A DNA stretch of 64,000 nt from Beroe ovata (taxonomy: Eukaryota; Ctenophora; Nuda; Beroida; Beroidae): assembly GCA_946803715.1 (NCBI GenBank), contig CAMPET010000141.1:39546-103545 (forward strand). Direction: 5' to 3'. This document shows positions 37,347-51,395 of this stretch, piece after piece. Made by a program: the position numbers and the translations under genes. The notes below the pieces were generated by a model, which saw only the letters and a program-made list of their open reading frames with translations, was not told the origin of the DNA and made no database searches. How positions within the stretch are numbered: the first letter of the stretch is position 1; every line of letters begins with the position of its first letter.

Positions 37347-40300
37347 TATGTGGTCGATCGTTCGAGGCTACAGGCTATTGCAGAATGAAAGTTTTGAACG
37401 GTGGTAATTGATGGACTGCGATCATGAACTGTTTTACTATCTATTGCTGTATCCTAATTGAATGTATGTTTGTTGCTTTTACCTTGTTACTGTTCACAAA
37501 ACTAGACTCCATGACTTACTAGACTCTATAGTCAGACATAAAGCACTGGGTACGCCACTATGTGTTACACTTTTCATATTATGTAAAATCGCTAAGCTAT
37601 TCTAGTAAACCCTATATATAATACAGTAATACTAACTGATAATATTCTTTTAAAATCTGAATATATTAAAATATTCCCAATATTATAAACCGGTATTCCA
37701 TTCGGACGTGAGTGCAGAATATTATAACATATTATGCGTTAATGCATGACTCCAGTTGGAAACTCAACAAGATTTGGTAGAGCTTCGTGGTATCACAGCG
37801 TCAAGTTCACACCAGCCAAGAGAAACCAATATATTATAATTAATCCGGGTCATGTGTGTAGTCGTCTGAAACCCAGGCATAACGAAAATACAGAATTTGT
37901 TTTTTCGTCATTATCGATGGAGAGCAACTCCTACTGTACTGCGCAATGCGCATGTGGAAGGAGAGTGGCAACTGTTGACACATCGCAACGGAAACGCCTG
38001 ATGGAATCTACTGTACAATGAGATAAAAGTTTTTCTGAAGACGAGTCCGGAACTCATGATAATGAATATATCAGGTTGCATCAGCAGCTAGGATACGGCA
38101 TGTATGTTTATATCATATTCGCCCACACACATGCACACACACACATCCATATTCTATAAGTTACCAGCAATTGTCTAGGTTGCTATCACAGCGATTTACC
38201 GGCATTCAGAATGCTTTTTTCTTATCGTAGCTCAGAAGTCATTAGTCTCGAACAAGGCTTTAGTTTGGGAACTTGGCATTCGAATCACAAGCCGAGAATG
38301 CCTGCAGGTTAGACTGAACGAAGTATGTATTGACAACTGAAGCACTTCATTAATCGCTAACACGTGAAAAGGACTAAAAATTTGAAAAGATATTGGAAAT
38401 ACTAAGTTTACAAATTGAACCAGCAACATGCACCACAACAAATGACTTGCGGCCATGGAGGAATGCCTCCTATAACTTTCCCCCTGATTTGTGATATAGA
38501 TCATCAAACTATTGCCTTCATAATGAGAAAATGTAAACAAGTATATATATATCATATCTCCTCAAGTGGAAGGTACATTTAATCATTATATAATTGGTAC
38601 TTCAGAGCTAAGTGGCCCTGCCTTGAGTGAGCATGTTCAGAGCCACACCACATTAGAGCAGCTTCTTTGGTATCTGCTCGGTATCCAATACGTTCACCGA
38701 GATGTAATCATACAAACATAGTGAACTGCACACTGGACAGTGAAGCAACTCATGTAAAACATAATTTAATAGGTAGCATGCACAAAGTAATATACAAATT
38801 ACAGACGTCAACTGATCATAAGTTAGTTGTCACACTTTGGTTCAGTGTGAATGACATGAGTCTGAAGAGCACAGAATAATGAACTATGGGGTAATTAATA
38901 ACTATCATGCGAGTGGTACTGGCTGTAATAGAGCATGACTACTTTAGCAGCATTTGTCATTAAATAAGTTAAATTTAAACTGAACTCGCTTCCTTTATGT
39001 CACTCTATCATTTGCTAGACACTACATGATGCTTATTCAATGGACAATGTTCATCAACCTAATCAAGACTCCGGTTGTGACTGAATAATGAATATTCAAT
39101 TATTCTTGGGTCACAATCAAATAATAAAGCTGAAAGGAAAGCTGAAAGGAAAACTGGCTTGATAATAATCATTGTTGGGAAAGGAAGAATCTTCCTGGAA
39201 GATCCACGCCAAGTATTGGCAGCCATATTATATTGGCCGACAACAGCTTCAATATCAACTTGTCATGTGAACGGGGTTGTGGACATGAGAATGAATACTG
39301 ATCCAATAATAAGATTAGTTAAATCTTTCGGCTAAAGTCCGAAGCCAGGCTCTATTCAATGCCTTTCAGGATAATATAGTTGAGATATGGCAGTTAGTAC
39401 ACTCAATTATTTAATTAGTTCATCCAATTTCATATTATGCCCATTTTCTATAAGAATGTTTATCTGGTATGGACCCTTCAGCGTACTTGTTTGAAGAAGA
39501 GCCAGGTAAGCGTCACCAGCCTCCACGATGTAGAACCCTTTCAGTATTTTCTACTTTAGAACAGGTTTACTAGGATGATTATTGATTAATTGGTAGAGAA
39601 CGGATTCCACGATTGAAATTAGACATGACACAGGAATCAAATCAATATTTATGATACAATTGTTCTAACATCTCTAAATTTGTCCAGGAAATAATCTTTG
39701 CACCAATCGAGATGCCGTCGAAATGAAGCCAGAGATCCATTGTCTCAATTTCAGAGTTCCTGGAAGGTCTCAAACATTTGGATGTCTCAATTGGTATCCC
39801 TCTTAGTGGTCGCCTCCTAAAGAGACTATACATGCCACCCTTCCTACGGACCTTTAATATAGATATTTACTTGGATACATGGATACCCACACTCTGATAC
39901 TTATGTATAATTGTCTCTCACAAAATACCCTAGTTAAATTTCCCAGCGAGTTACGCTGAAGGTTTATCCATTTAAACGTAATATATGCAGGAAGGGTTCC
40001 TATAAAACATGCATAAGGAATATCTGGTGAAGTACACATCCATGGGTCACTTCCATCAACTGAACATCTTGGCTGACAGACAAACACACAACACCTCCCT
40101 TCTCCTTTATCTTCCAATCTCGTATCATAAATCCTGTATAGTAGCACACACACGCACACACACAAGACATTCGAATATATAACATACACAGGGGAAAAGG
40201 AGAATATGGTTGAGAAGTCTTGAAGTATATGTGTACATATATCGTAACTATCAAGAAACTCCAATCATAGCCATTAGAAGGACTATTATTTAATTAGTGT

Positions 40301-42639
40301 ACAGTGGCTTGAGAGGGAGGGAGGGAGGAAGGAGAAGATATATATATTCGTGTGTGTATAGAGTTCGCTAGGAGACTTGACTTATAGTGGGGGAAAGAGA
40401 GAGAAGGAAAGGCTTGTTGATGCAACATGACGTGGCTTTAACTTGCTCTTGTGTAAACAATCAATACAAGATACAATTAATCAATACAAGATACAGCTGA
40501 TGTTACTGAATCATTCATAAGGGCAGGTGTCAAAAGGAGAATGAAATCAAACAGTGAAAGTAACAGTCCAAGTCCAGCATTTTTAAGGGCCCATACACCA
40601 TACACACCCGGAGTTCTTATCGTAACACTTGCAATACCAGGAATCGCCGACATGTTACATTCCCTGTTTTAAATAACTCTGCAAGACAGGTAAAAGCGAG
40701 TCCTCCCCGTACCTATATAACAGACGGTATTATTCCTGAGCCCACATTTCGACAAGTTTACCGTTTGATAAAATAACTTCACTTTAACACAAAACAATGC
40801 TTTACTACTTATCATATTATGTATACAACAAAGTATCCGTACTTAGTACCATTGTATGGTAGTGAGTTTAACTCATATTATATGTGTGAGCGGTGAAGTC
40901 AAAGGAGCTTTTTCTGAACTGATGTGTATAATAAATTGACCAAATGGTAAGGGAGAAGTCCTCGAAACCGAGCAGCCATTCAAACCTGCGTTTGTGTACA
41001 TCTAACACATAAGTGGAGGAGGGGTGTGAGAGGGGGTGAATATTTGTTTCACAATGAGTCCAGAGAGAAAGGAGGGGATAACAGTGCCAGGCTATGATAC
41101 TACACGCGCACAGCACTTTCTTCTCATGTTACCAGTACTAGGTACCATCTTTCACGAAATTTATACAACGAACACCCCCAAGTTCTCGAGATACATGATA
41201 CCGCATCTCGTACACACTATTCATGGCATGATCCAACCAGCGATTCTGTTCCACATGAACTTAGTTATTAACGCCTCATTGAATACCGTCAATTGGTACA
41301 TCTATGACCACACGTCACATTAACAATTACCATCACGTGTTGCCCAATGAGTGTCACTGGACAATGTAACAACCACAACAATAACCAGAACAATCCCCAC
41401 AATAAGTGTCACAGTATCACGCACACTCACACACACACATGCATACACTCTCAGTGCTTGAATATCACAGACACACACCACTCACGCACACACAACAATA
41501 ATGAGTGTCACCACACTGGCCTCACTGCCACAATACACTCCATGGTTTGTACAAATAATTGGGTGCTCCTCTCCACCAGCCAATCACAGCTCGGAACCCC
41601 GGTCACGTGAGTGTGGAAAGCAATACAATTCATCAAAACATGGAACAGCAGAGGACGTGTAATATAAACACACGCGGTGTTTTATGAGTGCACCGTAATA
41701 TATTATCGATAATCAGTGTGAGTCTATCGCTATTATAACACATCCTCATTAAATCTCATCTTTTACCGCTATATGGTTCAAGCTCGAGGTGAACAGAAGG
41801 GGTCACAAGCCACAGTATATAACACTATCAATCTTTTTTCCTACAAGATTAATCATGATCATATGCTTCATCATAATCATGTAAGCTAAGTAAGTGTATT
41901 TCACGGTGCGAATAGCCAAAAGCCGAGCAATAAACTGAAGGGGAGACTCGAATGTTTCAATGAACACCGCGCCATAATGACAACAATAAACGTGATCACA
42001 CACCGATAAATAAAATGAAAATCCTCAAGAAACTTCTATCAACTTAATTTCAGTTGAAAAAAACATCAACCATCAATAAAGCTGTGGCACAATGTATGAA
42101 TTCCAATTATTCCACTAAAAGGTCTGTCTCAGCTATGCAGTTCTAAAAAACCTAATGAATGGTAGTTGACCGTTATGAAAACCCTCTAATAACGGCGAGA
42201 AACATCGCTCTCATAACGAGACCCTTGATTGAATTCATGCAAATAAATCACCTTATCTATGTGACGCCATATTAATCAATTACATCTCTCCCAATTCTAT
42301 ATTCAGGTACTCATGCAGTTTACACCATCAATTGCCTGTTGTTTCAATTACACGTGTGTTCGATAAGAATATAGCCAGACAAAGCGATGACGTCATACTC
42401 TCGTCCGTTACGATTCAGGGATATGGCCACTGAGTACGAAATAATTTATACTTGTATTTGTTTTAAAATTTTGGTATTTAGAATTAATACAGAAGTTAAA
42501 AGTATTTAGAAACACAGAAGTTAAAACCTATGGCGTTTGCGTGTTTACTTTCATGTCTGCATATCCGTGTTTGTTTATACATATTCATTTTTGAGTGCTT
42601 TGTGATTGTTAGTCTGTTCGTTCATTTGTTTGTATGTCC

Positions 42640-42681
42640 GGTGATGTGTGTGTGCGTGTGTGTGTCTGTGCGTGTGTGTCT

Positions 42682-42720
<39 letters not shown>

Positions 42721-42721
42721 A
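42640..42721. repeat. (GT)n microsatellite
   Basis: GT repeat ending just before a single N at 42725. Confidence 0.9.
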
Positions 42722-45700
42722 GAGNAAGTAGTCACAGTTTATCACGTTGCAAACTTCGCATGACTGCAACGTATTCCTGATTTTCACACACAGTTCACTA
42801 ATATGACTGCGGTTACATGTTAAGCAGTCTAGTGTGTTGGGGCCGACTGGTGCGAATTTCATCTTGTTCGTTTGTTTGTGCGTTTGTTTGTGTACATGTT
42901 TGTGTATGTATTTGTTTATGTAACGGAACTTTCTAAAGCAGCTGTGTAAAAATGTCCAATATTATGTGCCACAGGTAAAAGCTACTATGTGCCCTACTTG
43001 CAATATGTGCACGGTTTGATGATAATATTATGTTGAATGCATACGTGTACTCTGTCATTCGTGCACGAATACAATAATACAGAGCATTCGATACTCTAGA
43101 CACACTAACGTACACACACGCACACACACACACACTTGCCAAGCAGCATCGTATTCAACAAGATTAAGCACGGAACACGCGCCAGGCAAATGATTTTCCC
43201 GACAAACTGTCTGGTATATAACATTGTATCGCATTATGATAATGTTATTATTGTTGTTTCCTACATTTGTCTGTCGCAGGCTCATAGAGGTGTTATAGGC
43301 TGGGGGACGGTGACATGATGAAACTTGGTACAAATACAAGAATAACATGTCACACAAATGAAATTACACGTAGTATATAGCATTATGTAGCGACATGGCT
43401 ATTTTACACACACACACCATCCCCGTAGTATATAAGATTAGAGCGGGAAATGCAATAATTTCAGGAAATAGAATACATTTTCACGGACTGAGTCGTGATC
43501 CGTGAGATCCACCGATTAATCTACCTTTATTATTTTATTAGCAGGAAATGAGCGGTAAAACACGAGACGCCCTTTGTCTCGTGATTTGTTACAGTTTCAT
43601 AAAAAATAACAGCATATTGAATGTGTTCTGTCTCAAAGTTATTAAGTTAAACACGTAATAAATAAGAGTAAGTCAGACTTGCAATATCATAGGTAATATG
43701 TTAGAACGTATGCCAGCAAATAATCCCTTTCCATCCGGTCTGCATGTCAGGAACAGTCTAGGTCAGTGTGCCGGGTGAGAGGGTGTGAGAGAAACTGAGA
43801 GTCACCTTTCATCACACGATGAAAATTCCACAACACACGGTTACCTTGCCTCTGTATTGGATCATGTTACGGTTATTTCTGCTACTACTACCTCGTTATA
43901 ATATATATATTTGGACAGGGGGCATTGCTCCCTCTTCTCTCCCCATGTATTGGAACACATACATGGGTATACTCACACTCCAAGGATGGAAAGTCATTCG
44001 TTATATATATAACACACATGACGGTATACAGTGTCATTGGAAAGTGTCAGATGATATTACATTTTTCTACACAAATGCCCCGGAATGTCAGTCAAAATAT
44101 GGTGAGCATTTTCCAAGTTCATCTTGAGTGTAAAAAAACTCCCCGTAAAACATTGGATACGTAGTGAAAAGTGATGGAAATTAACTCTTTTTTCTTAAGA
44201 TATCATTCCGGTGTTCAATGTTTTCATGTTCATATTCCATGGCAAAGATTTGTTTAGGACTCACCTTTTCATCTTAGTCTTGTCATCGATCATCGGGATT
44301 GACCCTTCTCTAAAGGATTTCATCATTACAAAAGAGCTACAAAACTTGGAGAAGACTCTACTGAGTTTCAGTCTACGAAAAAATAGAGGAAACTTGAAAC
44401 GACATAAAAACATGTTTGTCTATCTTGAATTGAATTTTCAATTGCTAATTCGGGACTAACTTCTTGACTGTGGTTTTCTCATCCTCAGAGAGAGCTTCAA
44501 TTCTGAAATAGCAATTTAAGGATGGTTCAGATCTCATAAGAATAAGACATCCAATGAGAGAATGAAAATGTCTTAGTACAAACTGCAAACAAATTCATTT
44601 ATAACAATGTCCAATGATGGGAACAGCTTACTTTCTTTTGTCTCCATGCTTTTTTCCGCTCATCCCATAACCATCACTCCATCAGCCTACTGTTGATATG
44701 AATAAGCTCATCAATAAATAAATGCAGGTTAATGGCATTCTCTACTGTTACCAATTTATTGTTACTGTAAAAGTCAAAACTAAGTTTTCCTGGGAATGAA
44801 GGAAGACTTTGGAGAGCAAACATGACAATACTAGTCCAGTCAAATTTGGAAACTGGAGATCATGTAAGTCTCACTGAAATATTTTAACTCCCTTGTAATG
44901 GCTTTTTCACTTTCTTCATCGGTGTGTTGTCAATGAAATCTATAGCATAAACTATATCATTCAGTCTTAAGGAAAAACTACACTCAGTTTATTGAGATAT
45001 CTTTGAGATGATTGATGCGATAAACATTTTAACCAGTATCTTTGCAAAAAAAGAAACATGCCCCTGAAAGTAATGGAGGTCAAAACTTCGAATAGAACTG
45101 AAATATCTTTTTACCAATTGAAACAAATTTTAGAATTCAAACTCATGTAAAATGATAATTATAATAAATCAAACTTTCATATTATAGTGGCACATCAAAT
45201 TATATCAATGAACATTCAATGCTGATCAACAATGCTGACAAATGAACTATCGGTTTTTGTCAGCATTGGTCAGGTGGTAGCACATATGCCATAGGCTCTG
45301 CTCTTACATTCATGAAATTGCCCTTAACACCAGAATGACCCTACATTTGCCTCATCAGTTCAAGAGGTTTGAGACTAAACTCCTGAACACTATCAAACAA
45401 TCAACACCATTCACAAATCTTTCATAAATGCTGAAGTTTTAAACTTATCAACACTAGGTACTTATAACAATCAAATTTGAGGATAATGTGCATTCTCCCA
45501 GAGATCCTGAAGATGGAATTTTAGCTTATATAAGTTTTAATTCCTTAACTGTCAGTTGATTAGTGGGGTAAGTAAGGTTCGATTTATGATCAATGTGTCA
45601 TACCTTTTGAGTTTCATTCACTTGTACTTATCATGACATCATTGAATCCTCTCAAAGATAATAATAAATGATTGTTTTATATTATAGTTGCACATCAACT

Positions 45701-45789
45701 TATTTGAATGCACTCTGCACAGCAGTGCCATAAAAACAAAAATGTCAAAGTAAATCTATGACACTGTGCTCAGCGTTATGAAGATGTAG

Positions 45790-46272
45790 ATAAGAAATAA
45801 TAATAACAATAATAATGATAATAATGATAAATAGAAATTTATGAACACTGCTCTCAGGACAAGCTTAAACTCAGCAGTGTTGAACCAAAACAAAACCTTT
45901 GAAGATGAAGATAAAATACTTGAACAAACGTCTAGTACCTTTCATAACAATTACCTGGTTTGTAACCAGTCCGGAAAAATTGATGTGAAAAGTGAGAAAA
46001 TATAATGATACAGTAAAAGTTTGGGTTATGAAATCACAAATGGCTGAAAGTCATCTAGTTTTATAGTGTCTGATGTGCATAGATTGAACAAGAATGTTTT
46101 AAACAGTTTTTTAAATGAGTCAGTATTGAAGGCAGTTGTGACATGAATTGGGAGGTTGTTGAAGATCTTGGGACAGATGAATGACAGGCCTTTTTGACCC
46201 AATCTTGTGTTTCTAACAGGAGTCATAAGTCTTGGTGTGAATCCATGGTATGAGTAAATTAGAGCTCTTATT
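45790..46272 (-). mobile_element. 3' end of a LINE retrotransposon
   Basis: On the minus strand one frame reads through GFTPRLMTPVRNTRLGQKGL and SFICPKIFNNLPIHV, then SFKKLFKTFLF, and stops at 46026. The words TR.GQK.LSF..PKI.N.LP and SFKK..K..LF are typical of the last 70 residues of LINE reverse-transcriptase proteins. About 190 bp of 3' sequence follows, ending in an (ATT)n-type tail at 45796-45831, the usual LINE terminus. The frame is closed by a stop just upstream, near 46270, so the copy is 5'-truncated and inactive. Confidence 0.75.
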
Positions 46273-46774
46273 CAGTGAAATGAACAATTACAATGATAAG
46301 AGATGTACAATGATTATCATAACTTCAAATGGATAAAGCAATGTCAGTCAGAAGCAAACTAAATAATGTACAGATAAATATTAGCAGCAGTACTTAGTAC
46401 AATCAGGCTTAGGGCCAGGCTTGGAGGTGATCCTGAAGGGCAGACTAATGTTTTGAAACTTTCAGTAGACTTTTGGTTTAGAGTATATAGGTATGATTTT
46501 ACTGACCTTGTCTCACTGACTACAACGCTTAATCATCTTGAAGCATCACTTATTGTGCTTTTTCTAAACTTTTCGACACTTCTTTTAAAATCAAATTTAA
46601 AATTATGCAGAACAAGTTATTACAGATAAGTAAATAGAGAAATTTATTTTATTGCGAACGTGATAAGGTAGGCGCCATGCAGTCACTTATGCGCTGCGCT
46701 GATACGTTCACATTCCACCATTTGCATTCTGGGATGGCGACAATATCTAGGACACTCATCATCATAGTACTTGT

Positions 46775-47290
46775 AATTGTCTGTTGCCAGATGTTATCTG
46801 ACATCTGTCCATGTGCACACGTTGCGCGCCCCTGTTCTACTCAGTGAACTGAAAAGAAACCACGGATACGCGCAGCGCGCGCGGAGTATTTGGGTCACGC
46901 AGCGCGGGAACATCTGTCCACTGTTTCACGCGCGCGGCGCGCGCCTTCATCGGCGCGCAAAAAATTAAACAGTGGACAGATAACATTTGTCAAATTGTAT
47001 GAAGTTAATAACCTTAGCATAACTGCTGATGCATGTGCACACATTGGATTGCGCGGCACTGTTCGCGCGTTGCGTTGCGTGATCGACGATCGTGACCCAA
47101 ATACTCCGCGCAGCGCACGCTGCGCGTTTCCGTGGTTTCTACGACTTTTCAGTTTACTGAGAAGAACAGGGCCGGGGCTTGCAACGTGTGCACACCTAGC
47201 CCTTGGCCTTATTTTCTCGATGATCTGAAAAGTCGTTAAAAGGAGACCTCGGAAACGCGCAGCGCGCGCGGAGTATCTGGGTGGCAACAT
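46775..47290. repeat. GC-rich inverted repeat cluster
   Basis: Two arms in opposite orientation: 46805-46905 and 47090-47205 share CTGTTCT, CTCAGT, ACTGAAAAG and AACCACGGA, plus a GTGCACACGTTGC end. Between them is a foldback at 46910-46996 with CTGTCCACTGTTT and its complement AAACAGTGGACAG around a GCGCGCGCCTTCATCG core. A further GCGCAGCGCGCGCGGAGTAT word is at 47255-47275. The family recurs at 6 kb and 60-61 kb. No transposase was seen. Confidence 0.65.
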
Positions 47291-47299
47291 GAAATACTG

Positions 47300-47847
47300 G
47301 AAACGTGTCAACTGTGTCAACTGTGAAATGTTAATATAGTTGTTAGTTTGATATATTATGGATCAGTTGAAAATTCCACTGTGCCTCTTGCACAGTGGCA
47401 CAACTGATTCAACCGATACAGTGGAACAACTGATACTCAAGCTGGCAGCTATTTTTGTGCTTGATCTGTTGTCTTTGATCTGCAGTTTAGGTATTTCATG
47501 AGTTGATGTGCAACAATGATGTCATTCTATTTATTCTATTCATTCTATTTAATTATGTGTTAAGGTTCCAACATGATTAAGTAATTCTATACTTTGAAGG
47601 CACATTTCATGTGGCAAATTTTGTGTCTCTTCTAAGAGTGATGGTTCTGGGTTCAATACAATTCAAACATCTATTTGTCTCATGCTGTAAACAACAGTGG
47701 ATTTCAATTGTTCCTCTAATGTACTTACTTAATGAGGTTCCCTATGTATTTGTGATTAATGGCTTTACTTTTTCAATATAACAAAGGATTGATCAATATC
47801 TTGTCAGTGATTCTCATATGGATACTAGCCATTAGGTTGCATGCCGT
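47300..47847. other. 5' flank of the CDK inhibitor gene
   Basis: AT-rich, with no exon recognised apart from the likely 5' untranslated region and promoter of the gene starting at 47848. Confidence 0.5.
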
Positions 47848-48984
47848 ATGTCAGCACTTGATCATATCTGTTCCCCTCCTAAAGTGAGGAGAGTTTCTGC
47901 CAGCAGAGTTGTACCATATACAGCAAGTGAGTTCTCAAATGATTCTGATAAATAAGTAATCCATTGAAAGTAATGATTTGGTATGTAAGTTACACAATAT
48001 TGTATAAACAATTTTCAGAAAGCAGAGCTCGGAAGAACTTATTTGGTCCAGTTGATCATGAACTGCTAGAAAATGAGCTGAAAGATCAAATAAAGAAGAT
48101 CAATGATGAGAAAAAAGAAAAGTGGGGCTTTGACTTTAGCAAAGGGGAGCCTATTGAGGGAACAAATATAGAATGGATTGGGGTATCAGAACAGGTTTCA
48201 GCTACTCCTACAAGTTCACAGGAAGAAACAGAGTGTCTACAATTTGACACCAAGGTTTTCTTTATTTATATTTCGATGATAGTGTCAATGAAATAAAATT
48301 TAGGTGAATGAGCATCTTATTATGGACAGGTTTTCAACTTTATCATTGTTGCAGTCATTTGTTGGGGTTGAAGGTTTCAAACTACTACCAACAGCAAATG
48401 AGCCTTCAGAAAAAGTTTCAGCATCCCCTCAATCAATAGAATCTATTCTCAACCCCCAGAACAGCAGAAAGGTATGTTGTGCCTGCCTGAGCATAATTTA
48501 TGTCATTTCTATTAATTAATTTCTATTATGTCATGAAAAGATATATTTCAGAAAAGAAAGATTCTTTTGAGACATCAATCTATTGTATGTCGTTTTTTAT
48601 TAATTGAGAAATCGATTTCATTGTGATCTTTTTCAGGAAAGTGAGAAAACGCCTTCATCTTCTGCTCAGAAAAAGAGATTGCTTTCAAGGACTACTTCCA
48701 AGGTTAAGTGTAGAAGAAAGATATCTTCGTCTCCAGCATTCAAAGAAGATAAAGCTCAGCCTTCTATACAATGTGAGATTTATTTTAATGTGGTCAGTTT
48801 AAGCATCGATTATTAGTCAGTAATGTGCCAATGATAAGTAATTCTTTTGTTCATGCACCTTATTTCAGCATTCTTCAAGAAGAGGAAACATGTTCCTGAG
48901 GCTGTCAAAAAGGTTGATGAGGAATCATCACCAGCTGCTAAGAAACCCAGAACGTCAGAAAGTACCCTGAGAACAGTTCGATAA
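47848..48984 (+). CDS. CDKN1: Cip/Kip-family cyclin-dependent kinase inhibitor
   Basis: Exons 47848-47926, 48019-48254, 48355-48471, 48637-48772 and 48869-48984 join in phase to give 227 residues. The inhibitory domain lies at about residues 25-75: RKNLFGPVDHELL is the cyclin-binding RxL-type segment, and KWGFDFSKGEPIEG matches the CDK-binding segment WNFDF of p27. The C-terminus has QPSIQSFFKKRK, which fits a PCNA-binding PIP box (Q-x-x-I-x-x-F-F) followed by a nuclear localisation signal; the box is split by the last intron. The FYY insertion of p27 that blocks ATP is not evident after IEW. The start is the first ATG in frame before a good GTGAGT donor. The protein is expected to stop the cell cycle in the nucleus. 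Confidence 0.9.
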
Positions 48985-49838
48985 AGTTCAATGGTGAGTG
49001 TAGTTGTTGACTTATATAATTGTTTTTTCAACTCATCACTGAACAGTTGCGCTTTCAAATGACAAAATTATCATTCTTTAAATTTCAGGTAACATACTGA
49101 AAGAGGAACTTCCTCAAATGAAGGAAATATTTTAACCCCATAGACGAGATGTAATTGACTACCGATAAAGCAGAAGCCTACTGAACAATGAACATACGTC
49201 AAACATTTTTGGTCTCCCGAATTGCAGATTTCTTGCACTGGTTTCAATATAACGTATCGATTTTAATCACGCAATTATCAATCACAAATGGACCCTACCT
49301 TGTTAGAATATTTTAAAGATTAACTCTGGTTAAGCTGAGCGTAATTTTATCATCACATTCCGACAAGGACTATATTGTTAAATGGAATGTGACCTTACAG
49401 TTTTAACCTTATTGTTTACTATTGATGGAAAATATTTAAATTCGTATCTTATCAGACGGCTTCGGGCTTTCAAAGGAAAGTTCAATCGTAAATTTTCCTA
49501 TCAAATTCTTGATTTTCACTGCTATTGTGGTGTCGTGGTGTAATAACTAACATATGTATGAGCGTTATCTCTATTGTTAAATTACCTTTGTATTGAACAA
49601 AAGTGTCTCACTTTCAATAAGATCTTCTTACAAATGGGCACGTTCAAATAGTTTTTGCATCTTAAAACGGGAAAATAGCTGTATGAGTATGCGAAGGTTA
49701 TGTAATGAAAGAAACACGAATCCTCAGTAGCATGAACACTGGCACAATGTGATACTGCTCAACAACAACAGAAGAGATTTATTCAATCAGTTCGCCAGTG
49801 CACTATACCAACATTCTCAAAACCATATTCAAGACGTA
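48985..49838. other. Between CDK inhibitor and ATP23, no extra gene
   Basis: 3' untranslated region of the CDK inhibitor and 5' flank of ATP23. No other feature is recognised. Confidence 0.5.
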
Positions 49839-50735
49839 ATGCCCAACATTAGCCCGCCACTGGGAAACACTGGTGGTACACAGGACCATATCAATTGCGA
49901 AAGGTGGAAGTCACAGGCTCTGAAAGAGTGTAAACTAGTGCGGAACATCATTTCAAAGATCCGAGAATCGAGTAGTATGAAGTTCAGTGACTCGTGTATC
50001 TCTTGCGAGTACTGTAATGATGCGTATTCTGCAGGTGATTGTTATAACTGTATGTATCCGCATACTCAGAGGTATATAATCTGGCGGTATCTGATGAAGG
50101 GACAGTATTCAGTGTAAACCGCTTACATTTGGTCTGGTGTGTGAATATAACATGAATCTGTCAGGTTTGAAGGGTGGTTTGCGGCTTGGCCCTGACCCAA
50201 ACGACCAGGATATTCTCCTATGTGAAGACTCGTTATCGTCTGCAGCTGAAGTGCAGACAGTCTTGTCGCATGAACTCGTCCACTACCTTGATCATATCCG
50301 GGTACGTGTGTGATGTCTCGACGCTTGTCACGTGTTTTGTCTCGTCACTTGTCACGTGGTATTTTATTGGTTTATGCGTCTCATGTATATGTTCACTCTT
50401 ACGCTATGTTTCATCACTAATTGTTGACATCCCTTACTCACGCTAACAGTTCACTGCTTGTCTAGCTAACAGATTGGAGCGATGAGAAAGCCCTCGCTCG
50501 CTCGGAGATACGAGCAGCAAAGTACAGCTTGGAGTGTCACGAGGAGAGGAGCGGTGGGAGGTTTTATGAAGGAGCAATGGAGCATCCAGTCACGTGTACC
50601 ATATCTCAGCAGTTCAAGGAATGTGTCAGAGACAAAGCTGTGAACTCAGTCAGTCTTATCAGGAACATTCCTGCATTTCAGGCCAGGTCAATTGTTGATG
50701 GAGTGTTTGATAAGGCGTACAGCGAGGAGTTGTGA
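49839..50735 (+). CDS. ATP23: Mitochondrial inner-membrane protease ATP23
   Basis: Exons 49839-50034, 50165-50301 and 50466-50735 join in phase to give 200 residues. ATP23 (also XRCC6BP1/KUB3) is a zinc metalloprotease of the mitochondrial intermembrane space that in yeast processes ATP synthase subunit 6. The catalytic HEXXH is HELVHYLDHIR, encoded at the end of exon 2. Family landmarks are CISCEYC before the protease core, DILLCEDS, SEIRAAKYS, CVRDKAVNSV and VDGVFDKAY. The paired cysteines fit the family's disulphide pattern. The ATG at 49839 is chosen because it gives a length near the family norm; the frame is open further upstream, so the start is uncertain. Confidence 0.92.
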
Positions 50736-51395
50736 CGACTTCTTTTAGCGTAGGATTTTACTCAGATCGAAACCAAATCGAGATTTTGGAATGATATTAT
50801 CAACGTTTGTAATCTTGTTTAGAGGGAATTTGATGAATAAGTATACATAGTTTTAGTTTTATTTTGTGATTTCTTGCGAAGTTTGAATAGCTTGATGCTA
50901 CATAGGAGGTGATGCATACGCGTCATTTCAGTCGATAGTATGAATTCAAAATGCTTTGTATAAACTATTGATTATGATCGTATTTTCAGAATTTACTAAG
51001 GTGATTTGTTACTCCTATTTAACCCTGCCATAACATGTTCATTGTTCATGGCAGTCAATTATTGAGGGTGGTATAATTTGCTGTGTAACCCTGAATATTG
51101 GGAATATTTCATAAGAGTCTCGGATTGCATATTATGTAAGAAATTAACGTCCAAACGAAACACGATCTCAGTGTGACGGGGTTTTTAGTACTGAAATGTA
51201 AATATTAAAGTAAATTGTCAAGACTTAGTAAGAATCTCACCTTTCTTGAAAATCAAATGAGCTTCATTGTGTTTTCTCGAATGATGCTCCATTGCATCAA
51301 ACATAGATGTAATCCATTATGTTCTGAGAATATGGAATTAATGAATCACAACTCAGAGAGCTGAACGCGTCACCGTATATATATCAACACCGCAG
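50736..51395. other. Intergenic, no gene recognised
   Basis: AT-rich sequence after the ATP23 stop. No exon or RNA gene was recognised. Confidence 0.5.

Larger units (their letters stand above)
31387..45785. other. Gene-poor tract, no gene recognised
   Basis: About 14 kb without any exon I can support. It contains many GT/CA microsatellites (for example 32095-32155, 36245-36430, 37253-37345, 41420-41495 and 42640-42720), AT-rich sequence and scattered CACGTG words. The open reading frames are short, and many are translations of GT/CA repeats (runs of Cys-Val or Thr-His). Distant regulatory sequence or lineage-specific exons could be hidden here. Confidence 0.55.

Noticed and set aside
39642-40264. 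Decayed leucine-rich-repeat gene on the minus strand
   Set aside because: A short LP..IT....NLQRNSL-like stretch is suggestive, but stops are frequent and no repeat period is maintained.
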